Shown here in pieces: positions 21,478 to 31,154 of a stretch of 64,000 nucleotides of DNA. Within the stretch, counting starts at the first letter, position 1. The number at the start of each line of letters is the position of its first letter. The stretch covers positions 4,154,001 through 4,218,000 of the forward strand of contig JAPNXP010000009.1 in assembly GCA_028753945.1 (NCBI GenBank), written 5' to 3'. The notes beneath the pieces are model-generated. The model saw only the letters and a program-made list of their open reading frames with translations. It had not been told where the DNA came from and searched no databases. The position numbers and the translations under genes were made by a program. The stretch is from Hexactinellida sp. DTS-2022. Taxonomy: Eukaryota > Porifera > Hexactinellida.

Positions 21478-23412
21478 TCATTTGCTATCGTATTTCTCTC
21501 TTGAACAAATTTTTCTCAATACAGATTCATTCTTTGTGAGCTTCGAATGCATTTCTCTGCACGTCATATCAAAGTTCACTAAAACTTTAAGAATTGATCC
21601 AACTGTTTTAATTTCCAATCTGTTTCTATCATCCGTCCATTGAATTTTAGACAGGCTAAATACTCTTTCACAGCTTGCATTAGAAGCAGGAATTGCAAAT
21701 ATGGCAGAAACGAGTTTTCTAATACAAGGAAAATTTTCTCTCGTAAAAAAATACTCATCGATGCTCAGAGTTCCTATCGACAATTCGGGAAAGAGTCGTT
21801 TAAGACTACACACCTCAAATAAATTATCATTCATTACAATTTCTGGGCAAAGTGACATTGCTGATTCTTTAAAATTTTTGTATTAAATTAGTTCAACATC
21901 TTCTAATAACAACCAATCTAAATTTTTGGGTATTTGATCTAAGTGTAGCCATTTATTGAGGTAATCTAACGAAATTTCATAAAATTCGAAACACTCCAAC
22001 TTAAATTTTTTTACTTCATGAATATTATCAATTTTATCTAGTTCAGCTTCAGTAATAGCTCCGAGAAATCCACTTTCACTTCTGTCTATCAGATTCAGCT
22101 TTAGTTTGTTTATCACACGAATCATTTCGGGTAAACAGAGATTGCTCCTTTGGAGTATCATCAGGGTTCTATCTACTGGGGGGGGTGGGGGGGAAGCTTC
22201 CCCCCCAAACACTTCAGCTTCCCCCCCAAAAATCTCATAAAATGTACTATTAATGACCAGGGTTCTATATACTGGGGGGGAAGCTTCCCCCCCAAATTTA
22301 ATATCCTAGATAGAACCCTGATCATGTTAGTATTATTATACAATTTGAGAGGACTGTGTATAAAGAAGGAATAACATTGATTAATATTTTGAAGAAAAAA
22401 GTTTTCTAATACCCTTGGAACAAATTCATTCGAAAGAAAATACGACTTCAATGCTTCCCAGAGCAGCAAAATTCTTTCAATCAACGGATGAAGTGTAAGC
22501 CATCTAGTTTTTCCATGTGTGGGGAATCTCATGAAATGTATTTCTATGAAATCACAGAACTCAATCAAATCTTTATGACGCTGAATTATTCCACTTCTTT
22601 CTCCAGAAAAATAAGAAGCAATCTTTAGTGCAACGGATTCAACTGAAAAAGCTCGATCACATGCAATTTGAGCTGATTTGTGCACAAGATGTGAAGGGCA
22701 ACCTAAAGGAATTAATTTCGGATTATATTGTTTCAACTTAGTAAATACGTTTTCGCCCTAACATCGATTGACGCCACCAAAGTTTACTGGAGCATTATCT
22801 GCACAAAAGGCGATCATATTTTCCATGTTTAATCCGCTTTTGGAAACAATATCCAAAATCATTGCTGCAACATCTCTAGCCTTTTCACTATCTTGATTGA
22901 CAAAATCTAATAACTTATTTTGAACTCCCTTTTGATTAAAATATCGAACCATTATAGGGAATGTCTTTAATTCTCGATGATTAGACGCATCAGTAGATAG
23001 AGAAAATATTGTTCCATGCTTTAGTTCAATAAGTAATTCTTTAACACTGAGAGGAGCAAGAACTCCAGTGATAATTGCTTCAGTCTTTGTTCTAGCACAA
23101 TGAAAACTCTTTGCAATTTCAGAATCTGGAAAACACACAGAAATAAGGCGAGATGTGCAATCCATTGTCCTGAAAGAATGGTGATGTTTAATTGTATGAA
23201 ATGCATAGGTGCCTTCTGCCGAAGCGATTTTCAAACTAACAGGTGAATCTTTTTCACGTAAATATGTTGTCAGACAGATAGATGAATCGATCAACTGATT
23301 TGAAGCAGAATGCTTTACCGAATCAATATGCTGTTTCACAGAGGAAATACCTCCAGAAGAAATGTTGATATCAACTCTACAAATTGTACAATGAGCAAAT
23401 GTACTGCCTTAC
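21478..23412 (-). pseudogene. hAT transposase with BED zinc finger (broken)
   Basis: Minus-strand order: a BED finger at about 23412-23310 (HCTICRVDINISSGG ... KQHIDSVKHS); the start of the catalytic fold, FSLSTDASNHRELKTFPIMV, with the first Asp; then DIVSKSGLNMENMIAFCADN, with the second Asp. After an in-frame stop near 22758 it continues LIPLGCPSHLVHKSAQIACD, GKTRWLTLHPLIERILLLWE, then a MITE insertion (22162-22320). The C-terminal dimerisation domain follows: ASNASCERVFSLSKI, at 21858-21478, with the catalytic Glu in the CERVFS block. The architecture matches ZBED/ZMYM-like hAT proteins. A stop, at least one frame change and the MITE mean it is inactive. Confidence 0.8.
22162..22320. mobile_element. 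GC-palindrome MITE inside the hAT transposase
   Basis: Ends CAGGGTTCTATCTA and TAGATAGAACCCTG. ATCAT flanks both sides (22157-22161 and 22321-22325). It contains the palindrome GGGGGGGAAGCTTCCCCCCC and a second left-end copy at 22258, so it is a partial tandem or a self-insertion. Confidence 0.75.
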
Positions 23413-23644
23413 TGCTGTGTATTATATAAGAATATCTTTCTGTAATGTCATTCCGAAAAAGACATTTCCTTTTTGACATTATATGTGATTAAAAGCTAAA
23501 AAAATGGACAAAACGGACAAAAAGCGATAAAAAAAGGACTAAAAAGGACTAAAATATTAAAAGGGACAGGCACCATAAAAAGAGGACTGTCCTCTAAAAA
23601 AAGGACGAGTGGTAACCCTGCCCCTAATCTATGAAGGTTTTCGA

Positions 23645-24590
23645 TTCCTTGTAAACAGGAGAGGTCGGGACGGTCGTATTTTTGGAGATGCTATATTAGC
23701 CGAATTGTGGTGGAGCACTAACCACTCTGAATGGAGAAATTATTTCTACAAGAGCAGATCAATACAACCATCCTAATAACAAAGCAGAAATTGTAGCCCT
23801 CAAATGTCTTGATATAATAAAATAAAACGTTAAAGAAAGCGTTGATCCTATTCCTCTATTATACCAAAAGAGTATGATTGAATTTCTGCTAAAGGTAACC
23901 AAGAAGAGTTAGCAGCCCATTTGTCAACCTTTCCCGCAATTAAATCTGCACTGTACAGAATATGAAGACAATGTCTGCCTCTCCCTTCCGAAATCCAGGA
24001 GTCAAGTTCATTTCGAGGTTGAATGGACCATGACCCACAGTGGAGCTCAATTTTTATTAGCAGAACAAGGTAGCGAAGAAGATAAAATCATATTTACGAC
24101 AGCAGACAAAATTAAATATTTTATCGAATGCCGACCGAATCTATATGGATAGTACATTTCAAACATGTCCCAGCCTATTTACCAAAAATTTTCTTGTCAC
24201 GCCTTCAAAGATGGAAAGCAATTCCCTGGGCTGCATTTAGGGGGGGGCGGGGGGGGCTTTTGCCCCCCCTGGGTTTCCTTTTGCCCCCCCCTGGGCTGCC
24301 TTTTTCCCCCTTAGTTGGATGGGCTTCGCCCCCCTTATTTCTTTAACCAACCCCATTTGCCCCCCCTGACCTAAAAACCTGTATTCAACCCTGATTCCCA
24401 TATATTTATTGTCTCCTCCCAGGAAAGTCGCTTAATATTTACCTACAAGCGTTAGAGGTTCTCATATCCAAAGCTAAAGAACTTGGTTGTGATATCAGAC
24501 CTACTGAAATTATAACAGATTTCGAAATTTCGCTTATACAGGCAATTCACGCTGTTGCTGGCGATATTCCGCATGTAAAATGAGTGAAAT
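23645..24590 (+). pseudogene. FLYWCH-MULE transposase fragment
   Basis: The FLYWCH-like start reads YEGFRFLVNRRGRDGRIFW, and a shifted frame supplies ISTRADQYNHPNNKAEIVAL, the HNH-like half of the zinc finger. The catalytic region begins near 24145 with LYMDSTFQTCPSLFTK (first Asp), then HAFKDGKQFP. A G/C-run MITE interrupts (24227-24393). Coding resumes with FPYIYCLLPGKSLNIYLQ, ALEVLISKAKELGCDIRP and TEIITDFEISLIQAI (second Asp). It ends near 24590 before the Glu block. Several frame changes and a stop show decay. It lies directly downstream of the hAT element, which entered next to it. Confidence 0.7.
24227..24393. mobile_element. G/C-run MITE within the MULE fragment
   Basis: Left end TGGGCTGCATTTAGG and right end (reverse strand) CAGGGTTGAATACAGG are diverged TIRs. 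ATTCCC borders both sides. The interior is runs of G and C around 'CTTTTGCCCC'. Removing it rejoins GKQFP to YIYCLL in the MULE frame. Confidence 0.6.
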
Positions 24591-24799
24591 TCGAAATTTA
24601 CAAATAGTTTCAATATTTTTACACACACTGCGGAAGGATGTTATCTTTCGATGGGACTTTGGTCTTCATCGATTCGACGATTATTTCCAGAGTTATGAAC
24701 GTTTTAGTGGAGCGACCTTTTATTTTCTAACTCGGTTTTATAACACCAAAGGTCTTCACTACGGTAAATTAATAATTAATCATACTAATTTGCTAAATA

Positions 24800-25258
24800 G
24801 CATTATCTCAGAGATGATACAAGATCGAAACAAACTTCCAATTTATCAATTGATCCTCATGCCACGCAACACCTCTACAAATGGGGTTTGACATCGTCAA
24901 AAACATGTGTTTTTACAATTTTATGAATTATAATTTCGAAAGGGTTGGTTGGTGTTGGGTGAGCACCCAACACGCACTTAAAAAATGTTGACACATCACC
25001 TATTATATACTGCCAAAACTTAAATATCTCTGAAATGAAGTGAGCTAAAAAGAAACTTCCAGCTCACTATGTTTGTTACCTTCCGAAACAACTTTCTGAA
25101 ATGGTCTAACACCTTCATAGTGCTGATGACATGGCGAAAAAAAAATTGCATGCTGTGCCGACAGCATTTTCCTTTTGGAGTACTATCAATTAACCTACCA
25201 CCAAAATATAGTGCCTCCAAAGAACAGTCGGCACAGCTGCAATTTGTGATTTTTTAAA
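24800..25258. repeat. Dispersed repeat unit B with terminal hairpin, copy 1
   Basis: It shares long blocks with 34838-35313 ('GATGATACAAGAT', 'ACCCAACACGCACTTAAAAA', 'GATGACATGGCGAAAA') and ends in a ~120-bp hairpin (25137-25255) whose arms contain 'GCCGACAGCAT'. No coding potential is seen. Confidence 0.7.
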
Positions 25259-25377
25259 TTATGGCTGGTCGATTTTACAGTATATTCGCCGCCTACTACT
25301 CACACCTTAATTAATTGTAATGCAGAATCTAAGAATCCTAATTTACTAACTGTACTATATTTAATAACGAGCCCCAC

Positions 25378-25450
25378 AGTGTTTCAAAATGGCGATAATG
25401 GGGTAATAGGTATTTACGTTAATGGTACGCATAAAAGTTGCATTCGTAAG
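25378..25450. repeat. Solo terminal repeat, 'GATAATGGGGTAATAGGTA'
   Basis: It matches the left flank of the reverse inverted duplication (31085-31155), including 'AATGGTACGCATAAAAGTTGC'. Confidence 0.7.
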
Positions 25451-26223
25451 GCTCTCCAGCCCCACTGAGCAAACTCGTTTCTAACTGTTATTTTATGACT
25501 ACATCATATAATGAATCTATGAATATTCTTAACTCAACTTGCGATTGCATACCTTTCCCATAGCATCAATTACAAAAATAGCACTATATGGAATCAATAC
25601 AAATCTCCATATAGTAATTTATACAGGTTACTTTACGATTATTCTGCTATGGTTATATATTAAGTTAATATGCCTATTGATCAATTGTATATAATGTATC
25701 CAGGTAGGGAGCTATGAAGCCAGAAACACAATTATGCCTATAACATCCTTTATAACACGTCATCCCTTCGGAATTTTCGCAAATTTGGCTATCAAACATA
25801 TATCATAGGCCTATTTTATTCGTGTTACATAAGTTTATGTTTTATTGTTGGAAAAAGCTCTCCATAGCTCCCTACCTAATACATTTAACTATTGATTCCA
25901 CTACAGTTCATAGCTCTACTATGTTCACTGTTCTTATAAACTTTTATGAATTGGGGGCAGGTTTTGCTGATCCCCGGGATTTTTCTAATGAGATTTCTTC
26001 ATTATGTAAACTTTGGCTGCCCATAATTTGTTTTTTATCGAATAGAATTTGCTCAAACTTTGCAGAAGCATTTAGCCATATATTCTATGCAACATTCAGG
26101 AAAGACCTCGATTTTTCGAAAAATTGGGGGGTTTTAGGGTTCAGTAGGGCTGAAGAGCCTAACTGAAAGGGCTAACCTTGTTGACGAGACAATTGTTTAT
26201 TCAATAACCCAAATTTCGTTTTA
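25451..26223. other. No recognisable feature
   Basis: The 114-codon plus frame at 25822-26166 has no motif I recognise. It may be chance or an old relic. Confidence 0.4.
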
Positions 26224-26228
26224 ACCCT

Positions 26229-26292
26229 TGTGACCTATCCATAGTCCATTCTTTGAAGATAGCACCAAGGCCTGATATTACGTAGGTCACGA
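26229..26292. repeat. Mini inverted repeat with P-like ends (~65 bp)
   Basis: It starts TTGTGACCTATCC and ends ACGTAGGTCACG. The reverse-strand end reads CGTGACCTACGTAATATCAG, close to the TIR of the 48709-49780 foldback. A sister copy lies at 16168-16231. Confidence 0.55.
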
Positions 26293-26377
26293 TCTGGGCT
26301 AATGAGTGGAATGACCACATAATAGCACAATGTTCATTTAACCGCTTAAATTCTAAGTGGACAGGATCTTTTTCAGA

Positions 26378-26860
26378 TTACCCACTACTAACAGCCCTAC
26401 TGAGCGCGGCGTATAACGCAATACGTGGCCTACGTAATTCTATATGGACTGCAACATAATCGTAAGTATAGCCGTGACTCTTATGAATTGTAAGAGCTTC
26501 GGCTACTATGAAATGAAACTGCTTCCTAACTATCATATAAGAATTCACACCTTTCCTTCGCTGGAAACGTCGCGTTTCCAATCCAATAGAAGTCCAGTTC
26601 CTTTGAATTGTACTACCTTAAGATAATGATGTTGAAACTGGGCTCGTTTGTCTTTTCCTACTTTTGGATCGTCAAAATGCATCCAGAGGATACAAGGAAC
26701 TCGTTCCAGAGATTCGCTCTTGGTAGTTGGTACCATACATTAGTTTCTTCAAGAGTCCAGTAGCTCCATTAACCAGACCATTTTGTGTATCGTCATTCAT
26801 GAGGTAGACAGCGCCGAGCTTAAGAAGAGCGCTCAGGGTAGTCCCTGTGTGTCATAAACT
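26378..26860 (-). pseudogene. PIF1/Helitron-type helicase C-terminal fragment
   Basis: The minus strand reads GAVYLMNDDTQNGLVNGATG near 26840-26780, the 'GLVNGATG' block of PIF1-like helicases. A frame change then gives FDDPKVGKDKRAQF, and 26581-26378 gives FHFIVAEALTIHKSHGYTYD and ALYAALSRAVSSG. The 'ALTIHKS.G.T' and 'LY.ALSR' motifs (helicase motifs V and VI) are diagnostic for the PIF1/RecD superfamily used by Helitrons. The fragment has no replication-initiator domain nearby and several frame breaks. It could also come from a free PIF1-like transposon gene. Confidence 0.7.
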
Positions 26861-27345
26861 TCAAGTGTTTAATAATATTACATAGCTTGTTAGTAATACC
26901 TCCAGTATTGTCTCCTACTAAAGAATCAATAGCTATAAATCCCAAACTTTCAGTGGTTAATGCGGGAAAGCGGAATAAGATCGAAACCTGAATTTGGAAT
27001 AATATCGAAACTGATGTTGGAATAAGATGGAAAGAATTCTCCTAGCTGGAATAAGATCGAAAGGATGTTATGTAGGAATAAGTTCGAAAACCTCGAAAGT
27101 TGGAATAAGATCGAAAATATTCTTGAAGTTGGAATAAGATCGAAAGCATGTTATGTTGGAATAAGATCGAGATGTCAATTCTTGATTTGTTTGCGTTTGT
27201 AATGTTTCTATAGAAGTGAAATTTTAATTTTATTATTCTTTGGCACTTGGATTTGCAATATGTTTATTATTGAAACATGAACCGGTAGAATAGGTGGATT
27301 ACAGTGTTATATAAAATAGATTATGTCTGTATTTAGTTAAACGAA

Positions 27346-29490
27346 ATGGAATTCTCTTTGATTGAAGGCAAAAGGAAATGTTCCTGGAATTACATAGCAG
27401 AAGGCTATCGCTATACTAAGAATCGCGAAAACAATGGCATTATCTATCTTAAATGTACTCTCGCAAAGCAATGTGCTTGTAATAGTTTAGCAAGAGTTGA
27501 CGCTAGAACTAATCTTTTAGAGGTGACAAGAGGACACAATCATTCTCAAGCTGAGTACAAATCTGACAGCATAGTTTTAGCAAACAGAATTAAAAGATCT
27601 GCTGTGTCTTCGACTGATACTCTAAGAGAAATTTTCGATGATGAATGTCGTGGTTCTTCAGCTGGATCTTCTCTGACCTTTAGGAAACTGGAAAGTACTA
27701 TGTACAAAAGAAGGAAGTTAGAGGTACCCAATATTCCCTTATCGCCTGAAGAGTTTGTTGAGCAGCTGATAGTTTATTCCTACACCAACACATACAGATT
27801 TTCAATTGCAAATGATAATGGTACTGCAGTAGTATTTGCGACTGAATTAATGCTATCAAAATTGAGGGAATCGGATAGTATTCATTTTGATGCCACCTTC
27901 AAAGTTGTCCCGCGACTTTTTTACCAACTTATGACCATATTTATTCCGTTTAAAGGACACACTATACCGGCTATACATATACTTATGACTAGCAAGAATG
28001 AACAGCTTTATAAAGCAGTGTTGTTATCCCTGAAAGATATCCTTCCCAATTTCAACCCATCAACAGCGATGTGTGATTTCGAAAAATCTTCCCGTAATGC
28101 ATTTAGAAGTGTTTATCCCAGTATCAATCTAATAGGATGTTGGTTTCATTTTACAAAGGCTATGCAGTCTACTCCGCTTAATTGGGACACGTTTGTTCCA
28201 GGCCTCTTGTCCCAATTAAGCGGAGATCCCAATTAACCGAAAATATTCTGCAAAGTAGTGATCTACCTACGATTTACCACAATTTTAGTTTTAAACATGT
28301 TATAACGATTCCACCAATCCTGCGTAAACTTGATTCTACTCAAACGCATAGCATGACCCTTAATATTCTGTGGACCGTTTTAAATTATGCCTGAACCAAA
28401 GTTCATAATCCCATGTGAATTTCGATTTACACAATTTCAATAATAAAATTGGCCCTATTAGGTATTTTGTCATGCCTTAATGAGAATTGACCAAGATTAT
28501 TTAAATTTGTTTTGATCAATATTAACTTTATATTTTTCGAGGACAATTTTGTACCCAATTTGTTGATTTTGTCCCAATTAAGCGGAGTTTGTCCCGATTA
28601 ACCGAATATTTTAGTATTAGCTTCTATGGAAAGGATTCGGTTCTTGGGGAGTTGTCCCAATTAAGCGGCTGTCCCGATTAAGCGGAGTACACTGTATATG
28701 ACAAAATTAAGAAATTTGGCCTCTGTAAATTATATAAACTTAACAAAGCATTCAAAAAGTGGATCTACCAAATCATGTCACTACCCTTTTTGCCTGAAGA
28801 AGAAATTCGCCCAACATACTCAACCCTTTCACTGTCATTATTAGGACTTACTACTGCTGAATTGAAACTTGTCAGTTCGTTCAAGAAATATTTCGTTAAA
28901 ACATGGTTAGATGGAAGCGAAAATTTGTCCGTGTTTTATTACGAGTTCAGTACGAATAATGGTGCAGAGTCCTACCACAAAAGTTGAAGTCCAAAATCAA
29001 GACAAATCATCCTAATATATGGAAATTTGTGACTTACTTGGAAAATGTAATGTCATACTATGATTTGGAATACAGGAGGTTAAGTGATGGATTAGAAACT
29101 ACCAGAATGCCAAACCTCTGATCTCGCTTAAATTCACAACTTCGAACTAATTATAAAACTCGATTTTTAAATGGGACATATACCACGGTCCAATATCTAA
29201 ATTTAATCTCGCTGACAATAGGGGCAGAAAACATAAACGTAGCTTTAATTAGTACCGAGAATGAACTACAGTCAGTTACAGAAGAAACACACTCATCGGA
29301 TGACGAAGAAAGCGTGGAAGCTCGATGTTTTATATGTCTACAGGAGAGAACCGAAAATTTTGCGTTTCTACATCATAATTTTGCTCATGCTGGATTTTGT
29401 GAACAATGTGCAAACGAAATACACCAAGCTAATCGTGAATGTCCTATTTGCCGCGGAAAAATCGATGGAGTAATGAAGATCTTCCAATAA
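27346..29490 (+). pseudogene. FLYWCH-MULE transposase with C-terminal RING finger
   Basis: From ATG 27346. The FLYWCH-type zinc finger spans residues ~10-65 (WNYIAEGYRYTKN ... YLKCTLAKQCACNSLARV ... TRGHNHSQ). The MULE catalytic core starts near residue 175 with SIHFDATFKVVPRLFYQL (first Asp), then MTSKNEQLYKAVL, TAMCDFEKSSRNAFRSVYP (second Asp) and IGCWFHFTKAMQ. A 530-bp MITE enters at 28165. The gene resumes after 28694: YDKIKKFGLCKLYKLNKAF, FYYEFSTNNGAESYHKS (the Glu block, NNGAESYH). A stop and frame changes follow. The C-terminus (about 29235-29490) reads CFICLQERTENFAFL ... HAGFCEQCANEIHQANRECP ... ICRGKID, a C3HC4 RING with Cys/His in order. RING fingers usually act as ubiquitin E3 modules; a role here is inference. 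Confidence 0.8.
28165..28694. mobile_element. Tc1/mariner-like MITE, 'CCGCTTAAT' family (530 bp)
   Basis: Left end CAGTCTACTCCGCTTAATT and right end (reverse strand) CAGTGTACTCCGCTTAATCG. Several internal copies of 'CCCAATTAAGCGGAG' and 'ATTAACCGAA' are shared with 2697-2880. It splits the MULE transposase between HFTKAMQ and YDKIKKF. Confidence 0.8.
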
Positions 29491-29712
29491 TTATAAGCAG
29501 ATAAAGATTCATTTTTCTTATTATCCCTACTCTCATTATACCTTTTATCATCAATTGTTGACCCTTCATTGACTAAATTTATTTTCAGTCATTTATCATT
29601 ATATAAAACTTTCTTGTTGAGCTTTAAATAGCCCTCTTTTGTCTAGTTATTTGAAACTAAATTGAAAGAATTTTTAAATGGCCATGAGTCATAGAAAGGG
29701 GTAGTTTGAATT

Positions 29713-29782
29713 GTCGGAAATTGTTCGAAATGCCAAAGTCGGAAATTGTTCGAAATGCCAAAATAGGAAATTGTTCGCGCTA
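29713..29782. repeat. Three tandem ~25-bp units
   Basis: GGAAATTGTTCGAAATGCCA repeats three times at 25-26-bp spacing, just inside the right array of the MULE. It may be a sub-terminal binding region. Confidence 0.8.
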
Positions 29783-30341
29783 CACAGGTGCGAACGCTTC
29801 GCGTCCGCACTCGGGCCTTCGTCCCTTGAATAGATAACAACTATGCATTTAAAATAACAAATATGTATATTATGATATTAAGAACATCATATTTAAACTC
29901 CGCACAATCGATTAACATAGACTACCCATTGGAAGCATGCTTCTATGACATTTTTGAAATCTGATTCCTTTAATTACCAAAACAACGATTTTCGATCTTA
30001 TTCCAACTAAACATGCTTTCGATCTTATTCCAACTTCATTTTCGATCTTATTCCAACTTCAGAAATATTTTCGATCTTATTCCAACATAAGAGATTTTCG
30101 ATCTTATTCCAACTTCATTTTCGATCTTATTCAGTCTTCCCGTTAATGCATTGAGAACAGTCTCGTTGTGAGCATTACAGGCTTGCCCGCGATATGGTTA
30201 TCCATGGAGATCTCTATGGATGGATAATTGACGCAGTTTGAGGGAGCAACCTTCCAAATCGGAGATTATTTCGGTAAAAGCATGTTTAGATTGATAATGA
30301 CATGATTTCATAACTAATAATATAATACGCATAAAACTGTT

Positions 30342-30950
30342 TTATGCATTCGTACATGACTGACATTTGAAATAAGTGGGAGTTTCTGAAATAGATTTGA
30401 AATTTTCGCACTTCAAATGCTTCCACTCATCACATTTGTCACATTGGATGAGGTTATCGAAATTTACAGTTCGGTGGCAACATCTCGCTGTTTCAATAAC
30501 CTTTTCGTGCATTATTCTGTTTCTAATTGTTTTTATATGACGAAAGCTTGAGAACTTACCCAAGAATAGGCAGGTCTCGATGTATTCACGTAGTTTTAAA
30601 TCATCAAAGTGAATTTGACTAACATCATCTCAAACACACGTATGATAGGCAAAGGCTACTGCGAAGGGACCACAAGAAAAAGTATCTGTTTGTTGATCAA
30701 CATTGAGGATATCAAGGATTAATTGATCACCAGGAGAGAGAAATATTTAAGTGATTTGTTCTGCCAGTTGGATGCTAACCTAGGATAAATATAAGCTATC
30801 CATAAGCAATACTTTACCATCTATAGTTGCAATTGAAACCCAATGACTTATACCGGTATGGAGTATTTGCACATTTTTCTCTCCAATGGGTGATCTCTTA
30901 AAATGAGTTACAAGTTGAGAATATAGTGTAACTTGAAATGATTTATTCAT
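30342..30950 (-). pseudogene. Ulp1-like cysteine protease fused to a PHD-like zinc finger (three stops)
   Basis: One minus-strand frame runs from ATG at 30950 to a stop at 30342 but contains three in-frame stops. Landmarks: NVQILHTGISHWVSIATIDG (catalytic His in 'SHWVSI'), VLLMDSLYLS (the DS position of C48 proteases), VDQQTDTFSCGPFAVAFAYH (Gln and catalytic Cys). The C-terminal zinc finger then follows: CCHRTVNFDNLIQCDKCDEW, KHLKCENF, TYFKCQSC. Ulp1/SENP-type proteases cleave SUMO-like proteins, and transposon-borne versions occur in several DNA transposon superfamilies. The zinc-finger part is intact; the protease half carries the stops. It lies between the MULE's right end (30140) and the inverted duplication. 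I cannot tell which element it belonged to. Confidence 0.65.
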
Positions 30951-31154
30951 CTAAATTGGTTATTAGTATTGTTTGGACAGCCCAGATAAGGTTCGAACCC
31001 AATCATCCACTTTTCGATAATAGAGATTGATGATCGTAAGTTGTCAACCCTAATTTTTTGAGCCACATTTTATTTGGAGACACGATAGCACAGTGTGGCA
31101 AAATGGCGATAATGGGGTAATAGGTATTTATGTTAATGGTACGCATAAAAGTTG

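Larger units (their letters stand above)
21256..23620 (-). mobile_element. BED-type hAT transposon
   Basis: The left end starts CAGGGTGACCATCTCC and the right end reads, on the reverse strand, CAGGGTTACCACTCGTCC. These are typical hAT TIRs. Flanks are CCCCTGGT and CCCCTAAT, an 8-bp duplication matching at six positions with two transitions. It lies directly against the Harbinger right end; the duplicated CCCC belongs to that end. The right sub-terminal region repeats AAAAGGAC. Confidence 0.75.
26955..30140 (+). mobile_element. MULE transposon with tandem-repeat TIRs
   Basis: Left array 26966-27170 repeats GGAATAAGATCGAAA about eight times. Right array 29993-30131 is the inverted equivalent (TTTTCGATCTTATTCC). 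Both ends extend outward into similar sequence (TTAATGCGGGAA / TTAACGGGAA). It encloses one FLYWCH-MULE transposase gene. No clean 8-10-bp duplication was found. Confidence 0.8.

Noticed and set aside
27000..30131. Could the GGAATAAGATCGAAA arrays be a CRISPR-like array?
   Set aside because: Spacing is irregular, units are degenerate, and the two blocks are inverted around a transposase. They are TIRs in eukaryotic DNA.
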